A stretch of 64,000 nucleotides of DNA from contig FJOG01000003.1 of NCBI GenBank assembly GCA_900073065.1, positions 1,800,133-1,864,132 of the forward strand. The letters are read 5' to 3'. The first letter of the stretch is position 1. Every line of letters begins with the position of its first letter. The translations under genes were made by a program, and so were the position numbers. Shown piece after piece: positions 9,305 through 20,798 of the stretch. Source of the DNA: Phialocephala subalpina (Eukaryota; Ascomycota; Leotiomycetes; Helotiales; Mollisiaceae). The notes below the pieces were generated by a model, which had not been told where the DNA came from, made no database searches, and worked only from the letters and a program-made list of their open reading frames with translations.

Positions 9305-11810
9305 ACTTTATATCGATATGCGGCGAACGCTAGCTCGCTTATTTGATGTAAGATGCTCCTCTAAATGAGCTCTACCTGCTCGACCATCTGCAGGTCAGAT
9401 ATGTAAGAGAATCACCAAGCTAACGCGTAAGGACTCTCAACAAACCAAAAACCAAAAACTTCTCTTTATATTGCGAGGTGGTGTGAAAGGACTCGGTTAG
9501 AGGTTGATGATCGCGGCATCTAAACGCCCACTGATTCGTCCAATTTTGACGGAGCTCTCGCGAGAGGTCGATAGCAAGGAACTCTTCGAATAAATATCAT
9601 TGGCTGGTCCTGCCCATGTATCTTTTCCATGCAAGCTTGAGACAATTATAGAGCGATGGAAAGCCGATGGCTTTGCGGAATGAAACGTACTAGAAAGCAG
9701 TTGAGATAGAGCATCGAAACCATTCTTCCGTGTCGCACGGAAGCTCGCAACGCGAACTCGTGTTATAACTGTAACACAAGCTCAAGCGCTCACTAAACAG
9801 ACAGAAAATGACGACAAAATATTGAAACGAGATTCCAAATCCCGACACCCATTCCTGACACTCGTAGGGTCGATAGTATCCTATCTTCTAGGACAACAGG
9901 GAGCAACCCCACTCGATTATGGGGGTAAAGAGGAGGAACCCGATCAATCAAAAGACGAACTCTCTAAGCCGCTTTCCACAGAAGAGTTTATCAAACCGTT
10001 CGCGGCAGCGCTATGGCTGCAGGGAAGGCCTTCAGTTTCCTGCAAGGTAACGTCACTGGTTGTACGACCTCGAAGGTCTCGATTCTGACGATCGTGGCGG
10101 TTTTGTGGGGTTCTGTAACAATTGAATCCTCGAGAGCTTGAAACTCAATGTCTTGCATCGGTTTGGTCTCGACGGCACACCGGCAAGCAAACGGCGGTCT
10201 GGTCCACCTGTCAAATGCTGAGCCACGCCGCTACGGCTCTGCTGCACCGCAACTCGAGGAGGGACTGGACCAGAATTGAGACGTAAGTGCCATACTGGTG
10301 TGAGTAAACGTCCCCGTGTCGGCAATCGAGTCTCATGTTCCCTCAACTGCCCTTCTCCGGGGTCACCGTAATTCAGGCTGCATTGTACCGGGGTCGGTTG
10401 GACATTCCACGCCGCTGCTTCTGAGTACACGATCTTTGCTGTCCACTGAACTGAGCTGATGACTATCCGAAAGTAGACCTCGGATAGTTTGGACGTCCAG
10501 TTGGGCAGCGATGAGATTCGGGACCCTCCACGCTCGTAGTCACGGCTGCTCTGGTTGGCGGCTCATATCACGAAACAGGAATCGTGGTGCTGCTTCGGGG
10601 CCATCCGTCTCGGCATCACACCAGGTGAGATATTTCCCGCCAGCTTGGATCCGTGAATTGGCGTGTCTTGACCGGTTTCCATGTCCCTCGACATACTCGA
10701 AGGTTCTCTGGGTATCGAGGCCTTGGTGGCTGGTTGTGATCATTGTCGAAATATATGGCTGGGGAGTCGAACGACGACGACAGAGGTTTAAAAGGATGTT
10801 CTAGAGCGGTGCCACTTTAGATTTCTGCAAGGATTGCATTGGCTGGCACTTGCATCATCAACTGCGGCCTGACGTGCCCCTGGTGGGCCTCCCACGTCAT
10901 AGTGGATCTCGCCTCTTCCACTTCTTTTGATCTGGTCTGGAGGTTGGAGGGGCTGCTGTTCCTTCGCCCATCTTGTATCGTCCGCGGGGGAGAGAAGCGT
11001 GAGATGAAGGCCCGAGGCTGGAAGGAAGACGACTCCGGCGAACCACACTTTACCCGCCCGAAAGACGCACACAACTTTCGTTTCGGGGAACAGAACAGAT
11101 GCGAGAGATGCTGCTGTAAATGAAAAACATAACATCCGTGTGGTGCAGGCCTGGTTTGTGGGGAGAGGAAAATAATACCTCCATTGGTCTTATCAAGGCC
11201 TCAATATGGGCGAAACCTGTGCAACCCAGCCGCATGATGCCCCCAGGATCTGAACTTCGTACTGGATCGTGGCTGCGTGGGGTGCTGCGAGGTTGGTCGT
11301 CCACAACGTCGCATCAAATAGGCTGTATCTCTATGAGAGTGGACCCTCGCTGCTGGTGAAAAGAACGAAGGAACGTCTGATGTCGCTGCTCCCTGTCGTT
11401 GTCTCGTCTGACCAGCGGCTTTTCCTGCGAGACTTGAGAGATTTCGTTGGGTGGTGTAGATCGGCTTGCGCTGGTAGATTCGAAGAGAGTCACCCCTCCA
11501 TCCCCCCCTGGTCACAATACCTGGAGATCTTATTCTCTCGTGGCCTCAATCCCATCATCCCTCACCTCCCCTGTGAGCAGCAGAGTCCGAGCCCCTCTCC
11601 TCCTATTTCGAGACAAGCACACTAGCGTTTCCTCTTCAGGAAACATCGACAGTTCAGCTCCATAATCCCCCTCTTTCCACACAAACGAGCACGTCAACGA
11701 CAGCTTGTTGAGACCTCCCCCCCTTCGCACGCCATCTGAGAATCAAGCAACAGACATTTAGGTCATCGAAGTGTCGAGTCTTTGAATCCGAAGCACTCTC
11801 TTTCATCCTC
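9305..11810. other. Long region without a supportable gene
   Basis: Several overlapping 80-120-codon frames occur in all six frames (for example 9822-10088 plus, 10053-10430 minus, 10788-11135 minus, 11269-11625 plus), but none shows a family motif, a convincing exon structure or a preferred frame. The last few hundred bases are probably promoter and leader of the downstream phosphotransfer gene. Confidence 0.4.
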
Positions 11811-11838
11811 TTGTGTTGTGTTGTGTTGTGTTGTGTTG
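11811..11838. repeat. (TTGTG)n microsatellite upstream of the phosphotransfer gene
   Basis: About 5.6 tandem TTGTG units. It lies about 230 bases upstream of the start codon at 12066, so it may be in the 5' leader or promoter of that gene. Confidence 0.9.
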
Positions 11839-12065
11839 AAGCCAAAGTCTTATCGGTGCCGATAGACAGACGTTGTTCTCTTACCGAAGTTCGGCGGCGA
11901 GACTCTTAATCCTCCGCCCAGCGCCCAGTTGTAGATCAACAGGCCCCACCATTCACTTTTCCAATTCTTGTCAACACTCTTGCGCCTCAACCCACGCCTG
12001 TGTGGACAACTCAAACCCGTCAACCAGATACCAGAAGGTTGAGATCACGAGACTGACAAGACAAA

Positions 12066-12640
12066 ATGCCCGACACACATAGCCATGAAGAGGACAGGGT
12101 GAGCCGCGCCGCTTAGCTGATTCAGAGATGTGCTGACCCAGGCGCAACGCAGAGCGAGGAGGGTTCCGTGGGCTTACCAGACCTGGGCGATAGCATCGAT
12201 GCCATGACCTTTGAGCAGATCCTCGAGATGGACGACGACGAGGACGAGCGCGAGTTCAGTCGGTCCATTGTGTTTGGTTTCTTTGAGCAGGCGGAGCAAA
12301 CCTTCAAGAAGATGGATGATGCACTGTTAGTGATCGCAACACGCCCCGCATAGTCTTTTTGGCACAGGCATTGACATTTCTCTTTCACAGGGAAGAAAGG
12401 GATCTCGCTACACTCTCCTCCCTCGGCCACTTCCTGAAAGGCTCCTCTGCTACTCTTGGCCTTACCAAAGTCAAGGATAGCTGCGAGAAGATTCAGCACT
12501 ACGGACAACTGAAGGACGAGGCTGGCACGACGGACGAGCCAGATGAGGACAAATGCTTGGAACGAATCAAGGACACGCTGGTTGCGGTGAAGGAGGAATA
12601 CGCAGAGGTCGAGAAGGTGCTGAAGAAGTTCTACGCGTGA
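12066..12640 (+). CDS. ypd1: Histidine-containing phosphotransfer protein (Ypd1/HPt-1 type)
   Basis: Phosphorelay intermediate that passes phosphate from hybrid histidine kinases to response regulators of the Ssk1 and Skn7 type (family role), acting in cytosol and nucleus. Exons 12066-12098, 12153-12325 and 12391-12640 give 151 aa, the usual size for fungal HPt proteins. The phospho-acceptor signature HFLKGSSATLG is encoded at about 12430-12462, with the His as first residue. Helices rich in Glu/Asp precede it (EMDDDEDERE) and a lysine-rich final helix ends KKFYA before the stop. The first exon codes only 11 residues; the ATG at 12066 was chosen because it joins in frame through a canonical GT-AG intron. 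The intron at 12326-12390 splits the codon before the EERD segment. Nothing looks damaged. Confidence 0.93.
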
Positions 12641-13413
12641 AAATGGGGGCGATGGCGTATCGAGTACGTTCTCGCACCAAAGATTACACGGCCAAGCAAC
12701 ACATGCCGATGGGTTTTTGGTGGCGACATTGAAGTTCATGATGAGTAGTGGACTTCTCTTAAACCAATGCTCACGAAATGGCTATCTCTGGCGTCTGGAT
12801 GATCCCGCATATTTTTTCTCTTTCCAAAGGCATGGCATATGGTGTTCCTTTCCTAAAAGACATATCTCAAGGATACTACGGGACTTGGGATGACATGAGG
12901 ATTGACGATTTTTTGGTCTTGCACTCAGGCGCAGTTATCACTATAAAATGAGATATGATCTGAATCGTGGTCTGTTTTTTTGAAGTTTTTGCTAGATATC
13001 ATGCAATATCCCCATTTCGGTGCTCTACAACTTCTCGGAAGTCCAAAGATACTTCTTCCAAAATGCCAATCTCTTAGTGCCAGGCCAGACCGGCCCGAAA
13101 GTAGAGTGACGTCCCTCTCCGAGTGCCGTGAATTAACCTTATTCCGGCCTGTATCTGTATTCGAGAACGCTGCATCTCCAAGCCACAATGTCCATCCGAA
13201 GCCCAAATGTCGGGACCACAGAACTCCATGTATCCACCCCACAATTCCCGAGCCCAAGAAAATCACCTTTCTTCCAAAATGTACTCAAATCCCAGGAACC
13301 TCAAGCTCCCGATCGTCTCCCTTCTCCTACCCTTCACCCCATGCCAAAATGTCCGAACCTAGTAAGATAACCTCCAAGTCCCGCAACCTGACTGACAAAT
13401 ACCAAAACCTTCC
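12641..13413. other. Shared 3' region, no gene recognised
   Basis: Lies between the 3' ends of the plus-strand HPt gene and the minus-strand phosphoesterase gene. An open 157-codon plus frame at 12980-13453 is Pro/Ser-rich without motif and overlaps the real gene's 3' end; I treat it as chance. Confidence 0.5.
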
Positions 13414-14334
13414 TCAAAACTCAGGAACCTCAATTTCTCCCTCGACCTCATAAGCTACCTCCCCATCCTCATCCGGCTTCGCACCCATCCTACAAACTGC
13501 TACCCTCTCCACCCTCACATTCTCCATGAACTCAAACTCCTCAAATTCCTCCAATATCTCACTAGCATCAATCATTAACTTCGCTCCTCCCCTCTTTCCA
13601 TGACCCGTTCCCTTCCCTTTGACTCCTTTAGCATAAACTGTATTCACAATCGTAGCATGCAACAATAACTTTTTCTGATCTTCTATGAAGCCGGCCTCTG
13701 TGAATGTTTGCCGGAGGCTGGTGCAGAATTGGAAGAGGCGGAGGTCGGGGTCCAGGGGAGAGGAGTAGAGGATTGAGGTTTTTGAGGGGGTTTGCATGGG
13801 TCTTAAGCCTTGGAGGGTGATTTTCAAATTCTCTGGCTTTGCTTGCCCCTCTGTCTCTTTCTCCTTCTCCTTAACCTTCGAATCTGGACCAGCAGGTAAC
13901 TTCGGGGCGAATTTAACAGGACTTGGCTGAGAAAATAAACTCTTGATATCTAGCTCCCTCAACAATTTCAAAGCCCCCTCCACCTTCTCAGGTGTAAGAA
14001 GACTCATTACCCCGAGAGTAAGATGTAGTGTTCCTAATGGTCTGATTGCTTTCTCTGGAAGGCCGTCGGGGAGATCTGGAATGCCTTTCTGGGAAAGCCT
14101 TTCTCGAAATGTAGCTAAAGACTTCTGTAATTGTGGCCGGGATGAAGAGGTGACCAAAGGGATGCAGAGGAAGTGGGTGAGCGCTGGTGGTTTTGGTTTT
14201 GGGAGTTTGGGCGGCATTTTGCGGGTACCTGAAGACGTTGAGGAAGAAGCGTTGGTGTAGGAGGCGAAGGAGGAAGCAACTGCACATGAGACTCGGCCTA
14301 GAGAGCTTAACTCAAGGGGTCGTGATTTCTCCAA
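13414..14334 (-). CDS. 2H phosphoesterase, AKAP7/ASCC1-like 2'-5' RNA ligase-like domain
   Basis: Single-exon frame of 306 aa. Two short His motifs of the 2H phosphoesterase superfamily are present: HLTLG near residue 104 and HATIV near residue 237, spaced as expected for the two-lobed fold. The start of the domain (ALTHFLCIPL) and the PLGTLHLTLG segment match the AKAP7 nuclear-localisation/ligase-like group, which processes or binds 2'-5' or cyclic phosphate ends of RNA or nucleotides; the substrate here is unknown. The first 39 residues are Ser/Arg/Ala-rich and lack acidic stretches, so could be a mitochondrial presequence; alternatively translation begins at the second Met (MPPKLPK, about 14218). 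The middle (about residues 140-170) is a Lys/Glu-rich insertion. It is convergent with the HPt gene and divergent from the Dicer-like gene, 300 bases away. Confidence 0.8.
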   Translation of the reverse strand: MEKSRPLELSSLGRVSCAVASSFASYTNASSSTSSGTRKMPPKLPKPKPPALTHFLCIPLVTSSSRPQLQKSLATFRERLSQKGIPDLPDGLPEKAIRPLGTLHLTLGVMSLLTPEKVEGALKLLRELDIKSLFSQPSPVKFAPKLPAGPDSKVKEKEKETEGQAKPENLKITLQGLRPMQTPSKTSILYSSPLDPDLRLFQFCTSLRQTFTEAGFIEDQKKLLLHATIVNTVYAKGVKGKGTGHGKRGGAKLMIDASEILEEFEEFEFMENVRVERVAVCRMGAKPDEDGEVAYEVEGEIEVPEF

Positions 14335-14634
14335 GGTTTCGACCAGCGGGCCGTTCCGCGATCCAAGACTTCATCTGTCTTCGAAAATAGAACAGACATC
14401 GACGCCATCTATGTATAAAGCAACATATATATGAGAATCAATCTCAAATGCCAGGGTAGTTTGCCTTGTCGTAGGTTTCGACTGCATGCCCGGGTACATG
14501 CAGTAGGAGCGATCAGGATCCGAAATTTTCAACCTCACTCTCTTTCCCAGCCCCGCCTTCTCTCATGTTCACCAACATCGAGATCCATTAACAACCCCTC
14601 CTTTACTTCTCGCTGACTCACCACCTGGAGCAAA

Positions 14635-17600
14635 ATGGACGATTCAGATGACTCGAGCTCAGAGAGTTCAGACACCATCCTAGACCTCCACCAAGACAAC
14701 TCTGGCGAGATCCCATTCACGACCCCACTCGCCGAGGACCTCACGGACGAGGATAAATTCCTCAGCGATGAGAGCTCCCTTACTTCATTGGTGCTGAAAG
14801 ATGACGAACCTCCGAAGATCAAGCCGAGACCTTTTCAGCGGGAGATGTTTGAGGAGAGCTTGAGGAGGAATATTATTGTTGCTGTAAGGAAGAGTTGTTT
14901 GCTTGGTGGATGAGGCGCTGACGATGAAGTAGATGGACACGGGAAGTGGGAAGACTCATATGTGAGCGCACCCCTACACAGTCTCATTTTCACTCCTCTG
15001 TTTCTTGAGCGTTTCTTGAACCCACTCTTATTTTTGAACTTGTTGCATCTTATGGTTTGATCAGGCGGGCTGTCCGTGACCTCTTAGACTGCATTTCCAC
15101 AGGTGTTCTCACTTCCAAGTATTGTTCAACATTCCTCAAATCCGGTGATAGCATGGAGGAGCCTTGCTGACAAGCATGTCATCACAGTGCTGTGATGCGA
15201 ATGCTCCACGAGCTCGAGAACATTCCTTCAAACCAAATCATCTGGTTCTTGGCCCCGACTGTTTATCTTTGCTCGCAACAATTCGACTACATCCAGTCTC
15301 AAATCAGTGCTGTCGAAGTCAAGTTCTTGAGTGGTGCAGATGGGGTGGATCACTGGTCCACACAGAGCCATTGGGACGCAGTTCTCCTCAATGTCAAGGT
15401 CGTTGTTTCCACTTATCAGATTCTACTGGATGCCCTCAGCCATGATTTTGTACAGATGGCTTCTTTGGCTTTGATCGTATTCGACGAAGGTAGGACTCTC
15501 CACCCAACATTGGCCTATCCCTTCTGACTTTTCAAGCTCACAACTGTGTCGACAAATATCCTGGAGCCATGTTGATGAGAAACTTTTATTGGCCACGCAA
15601 GAGAAAAGGTCTGAATGTCCCGCATATACTCGGTCTCACAGCTAGTCCTGTTATGCGTTCGAGTACGTCATCATTGACGACAATTGAGAAAACTTTGGAT
15701 GCGATTTGCCGAACCCCTTCAAAGCACAGAGCAGAGTTGCGCCTTCAAGTCAAGCTTCCTGCTCTATCTCAGGTCTACTACAAGGCCTGTGCAGCGGAGG
15801 GATCAGTTGGCGCCCTACCGAGAACGATGACAACACTTGCCGAAGCTTACAATAACCGCAATCTACAAGAAGATCCTGAATACCTCACCATACTAAAGGA
15901 CAACACCAAACGCGGCCGGGAAAAGCTAGATAAAGTGAGGATGAGTGGAAAGACGCCTTGCGCTGATCAACTAAAGTCCTTTACAGGAACCGCTCAGAAG
16001 ATATGGGAAGATTTAGGAACCTGGAGTGCCGAGTACTATATCGCTGAAGTCGTTTTGAAGGTCCTGAGCGACGCAAGAAAATCGGACAATTCACTTGGTA
16101 TCTGGGACATATCAGGAGCCGAGAAGCAATACCTTGCAAAAGCTCTACGAGGCGTTGAGCTTAATCCTGGTTATATCCATGGCCCTATCCTCAGCTCCCA
16201 GACCACAGACAAGGTGGAAAAGATGCTTGATGTTCTGCTTCAATCTGCAGGCGAACACTTCTCGGGCATCATATTCGTGCAGGTAAGAATCCAGGCAGCT
16301 AACTTCAAGTCTGTGTCTATTTCTGACCTTTAACCTTCACTTCTGGAACTTGTGCTGACTACAATTCAGGAGAGGGCCGTGGCTAGGGTGCTTGCAAAAC
16401 TGATATCCATCCACCCTAAGACTCGCCATCGATTCGATGTCGGATTCATGGTTGGCACCTCGACATACAACCGTCGTTCTGGCAAAATGGGAGAGCTCAT
16501 CAATCTAGATGAGCAAAAGAATACACTGGCAATGTTCAAGAAGGGGAAGATCAATCTCGTCATTGCCACAAGTGTGCTAGAAGAGGGCATTGACGTCCCG
16601 GCTTGTAACCTGGTTTTGTGCTCTCAGAAGCCTGCTAACTTGAAGTCGTTCATCCAAAGACGAGGACGTGCTAGGCACCATGACTCTCGATTGGTTTTGC
16701 TTCTCAGCGAGGGCGACAAGGTCGAACAATGGCAGCAAATGGAAGACGACATGAAGGCGATCTACGAAAATGAAATGCGCACTCTACAGGAACAACTCGT
16801 CAAAGAAGATGCCGAGGAACATGACGGCAGAACGTTCACTGTGCCAACGACGAGTGCTCTGCTCGATTTGGACAATGCAGTGCGACATCTGTACTATTTC
16901 TGTGCCACTCTACCCTCAAACGAGTACGTTGATCTCAGACCCGATTTTGAATGTATCCAAGTCGCAGGAGGATTAACGACAGCGAGCGTTACTCTTCCTA
17001 TCTCAGTTCATGAGGCCGTTCGAACAGCAAAAGGCAAGAATGCGTGGCAGAGCGAAAAGAACGCCATCAAAGACGCTGCCTTTGAAGCATACATTGCATT
17101 GTATAGGGTAGGCTTAGTGAACGATAACTTACTACCTCTTCTGAGGCACGATGCGATTATCGACGAGTTGAGGACCTCAGCTGTCGAAACTCGAGCTTCA
17201 ATAGTCTCCGTCCATGAGCAAATGAACCCCTGGATCGAACTCGCCCATGCTTGGATTGATATTCTTGGACCTGAGGGCGCCGGCAACATTTGCCAAGCTA
17301 CGATCACCGTCGGAGACCTGGAGCTTGAACTCTTCCTTCCGGCTCCCATCTTTCATGCAACTTTCCACGTATATTGGGACTTGGAGACCGAATTGTTGGT
17401 TTCAATTATACCGAAACCCACCTTCGTGACCTTACCCATTGAAGATTCCATTGGACGACTGCCTGGTGATACAATGGCACTACTACAAGCTGCATTTGGT
17501 GCTAGATTTCCAGTCGATCAGTGGAAGACCTTGCCTATTCAATTCGTATCACACATCGAAAAACCTCTCCAGGAACTGCTGGGCCGAGACGACACGATTA

Positions 17601-19468
17601 ACGCCTACGATTCACTGAGTGGTGCATTGATCAGAGACAAGTTTGATCCTAACGTTGTCTATACTTTCCGCGAACTACTACAGTCCAAGCCAGATATTGA
17701 GAGCGTGCAATATCCCTACCAAGGCTATCAAGATGCACCTAAAGATTCCGCACATCTGTCTCTGAACAGGGTTCCACGGCGCAATGACTTTCTGCATCAG
17801 GTAGTCCATGACACTAACGCAAAATCGACGACTAAGCAGTTTGCCCATGTACTGCCCCTCGCAAGGTGCACTGTCGATGAGTTGCCGTTCAAACTCGTCC
17901 AGTTTGGACGTCTGATCCCATCGATCATGCATCGATTAGAGACTGTTTTCATCGCACAAGAGTTGTCAAGAACAATACTTCACGAGGTTCAGATCTCAAA
18001 CCTCAGCTTGATCTTGACTGCAATCAGCGCATCCGTTGCAAGGGAGGATTCGAACTACCAACGACTGGAGTTCCTAGGCGACTCTGTCTTAAAGACATGT
18101 GCCTCGATTCAACTCATAGGGGAGTACCCGTTATGGCATGAGGGATATTTATCTGGAAAAAAGGATAGACTAGTTTCCAATTCGAGATTATCCAGAGCAG
18201 CTATGGAGATTGGTCTTGACAGATTCATCCTAACGAAACCTTTCACTGGAAATAAGTGGCGGCCGCAGTATGTCCAGGATCTGGTCGCACTTCCAATTGT
18301 GGACTTAAAAAGAGACATGTCGACCAAAGTTCTTGCAGATGTGGTTGAAGCTCTCATTGGTGCTGCAACAGTCGATGGCGGCATCCCGAAAGCTTTGGCT
18401 TGTATGCAGACGTTCCTACATGAGCTAGAGTGGAAGCCTCTTGAAGAGCGAAGAATGTTCCTGCACTCAAGAACTCCGGAAGTCGAGTTGCCTGCTACTC
18501 TACAGCCATTGGAAACGCTGATCGGCTATTCCTTCACCAGAAAAGCTCTTCTCATAGAAGCAATGACTCACGCCTCTTGCAACAGCGGTTCAGGATCTCT
18601 CGAGCGCTTTGAGTTCCTCGGAGACTCAATTTTGGACAACATCATCGTCACAGCAATGTGGGAAACCGATCTCTCCCATTATCAAATGCATCTCCTCCGA
18701 ACCGCACTTGTCAATGCCGATTTCCTAGCATTCATATGCATGGAATGGAGCATCCAACACGAAACTATCGACCTCGATGTTGAATGTGCAAATAAACAAA
18801 AAGCCCACATTTCAGAGAACTATAAGACCGTTTCTTGGGCCCTCTGGCGATTTATGCGCCACATGTCTCCAAAGTTAGGATTTGAGCAAGCTGTCACTGC
18901 AGCCCGACATGCTGAACTCCGGACAGAGGTCAAGCATGCTATTGAGCATGGTTCACATTACCCTTGGGCTCTGCTATCTCGACTTCGAGCTCACAAGTAC
19001 TACTCTGATATCATCGAGTCTCTACTTGGAGCTGTCTGGATCGACTCGGGATCTTTCGATGTTTGTCGAGAGATCGTGACCAGAATGGGTATCATTCCTT
19101 ACTTGGATAGAATTTTGAAAGATGGAGTTCATGTTTTGCATCCGAAAGAGGAGTTGGGTATGTTGGCTGATGATCAGAAGGTTAAGTATGTGATGGAGAA
19201 AGTGCAAATTGATAAGGAGGATGCGGATGATGTCGTGGCTGAGGAGCAACAGGAGAGGCAGTCTGTCTGCACTGTTTTTGTGGGAGAGAAGTGTGTTGTG
19301 AGTCTCACTGCGAATATCGGAAAGGATGTTCTGCGGACCATGGCTGCGGAGAAAGCTGTTGAGATTCTCAAAGCCCGGGAAAAGGGAATCGACGACGAGG
19401 AAATGGAGATCGAAAGGTTGGAGAAGGAGAATATCATCAACGATACCCATATGGCTGATGATTGGTGA
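14635..19468 (+). CDS. dcl2: Dicer-like protein 2 (RNase III endoribonuclease)
   Basis: Cuts double-stranded RNA into small RNAs for gene silencing and antiviral defence (family role). Exons 14635-14883, 14933-14961, 15188-15489, 15537-16282 and 16370-19468 give 1474 aa. Domain order: DEAD-like helicase with Walker A DTGSGKT (about residues 85-91) and a DEAH box (about 192-195) split by an intron; helicase C-terminal half with SVLEEGIDVP (about 510) and QRRGRARH (about 540); Dicer dimerisation fold (about 600-700); RNase IIIa with RLEFLGDSVL (about 1005); RNase IIIb with RFEFLGDSIL (about 1186) and DIIESLLGAVW (about 1316); then a short dsRNA-binding-like tail. No PAZ motif was noticed. Length and layout suit fungal DCL2 better than DCL1, though the choice is inference. 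Odd points: a 29-nt second exon carrying Walker A, and a long 226-nt intron after it. All acidic RNase III residues look intact. Confidence 0.93.
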
Positions 19469-20798
19469 ACGAATTATGTGTAACGACTGGAAAAGGAGTT
19501 TGGAGGTTTGCTTTTTGGGATGATAGTATGAATATTGACTTGAGGAAGAGTTTGGAGATTATCCATTTTGAGAAAGGAAACCGGAACATTAGAATAGAAC
19601 ATCGGGCAGATACCGATACATAAAATCAATAGATAGTTACGGAGTATCCGTTTAGCAAAAGCAATATCATTAACAGCCATAGACTTCCCCAGGTCTCCTC
19701 TTCTCCGCCCCCAAGTCCCTGACTATATCAAAAACGCTACTGCATGAATCCAGTATAAAAAACAAAAAACGTAACAAACAAGCAACAGCCCACCTCACAA
19801 GGTCTCAACTCCCGTCACCGCCCCAAGAACCTTGTATTTTCTCAAGTTCTCCTTTCTTCAGGACCAGGCGGGCTCAGCGTGATCAGAAGGAAAGCAAGTC
19901 AATATTTAGACCCTGCCCCTCCAAAAAGGGAGGGAAGGGTTGGTCCATGCTCGAAGATCCTGCTTCTATCGATTGCTCAGCTATCCATATTCCGCGTGTT
20001 GGTGTTGATGATTATGGTTTCACGAGTCACAACGATCAAGGTTGGGAGTGAGTGATGAACGGAAGAGGCTCTCATGCCATGCCATTATTTCGGTCTGAAG
20101 TATGCCTTCTCTTATTCTAAATACAACCTTCAATCCATCCCAATCCCATGCCCAATCAGCAAATGCGATTCTAGCTCGCGGCGCTGCTGGGCATACCATA
20201 TTCGATATCGATCGACCGCCACGGTCCAGATCATCGTGTCCCAGAAGCAAAAAATATCAATCCCAAGAGATTTGAAGACGCAAAGTGGCATCCCTAATGA
20301 ACAAACCCCACCCCGCCCATACAGCCAGATCCATATTCCGAGTCTTGCAGTGAATTGTACAGATGAACAGCGAAATCCCAAAACTTAATTCCCGCTGGAA
20401 GTCTGCAATAACCCCAGCCTCTCTGACCGAAGCGTGACAGTTGACAAAGGAGATAGATTTTTTTCGCGCTGTGAAGCAGTCTTGCTCGCCTCTCTCAATC
20501 ATACTTATATCGTGCAGTCTATAGGGGGTATTTTGAAGACAAAGTAAACAACGAGATCGCGTCTATGGCGGGTCTCTGTTTGGGTATGAAATATAGCAAT
20601 GGAAAATGAGAGTTCGAAGCAAAACATTGACGCCCAGATATACACGCTAAACCCCGGTGACCAATGTTGACAAAGGAAAGTACGAAAATCGATGCTGGTG
20701 GTGATCCCAGAATATCCTCAACACCATGCAATGTAGATGCAACCAAAGAACTTTTCCACCATATGATTTACAATCTGACGAAGCATCCCATAATTCGT
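19469..20798. other. Convergent 3' intergenic region
   Basis: Separates the 3' ends of the Dicer-like and Ime2-like genes. Short frames only, no motif. Poly-A rich spots near 19760 and 20255 could be in 3' UTRs. No repeat or RNA gene was seen. Confidence 0.5.
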
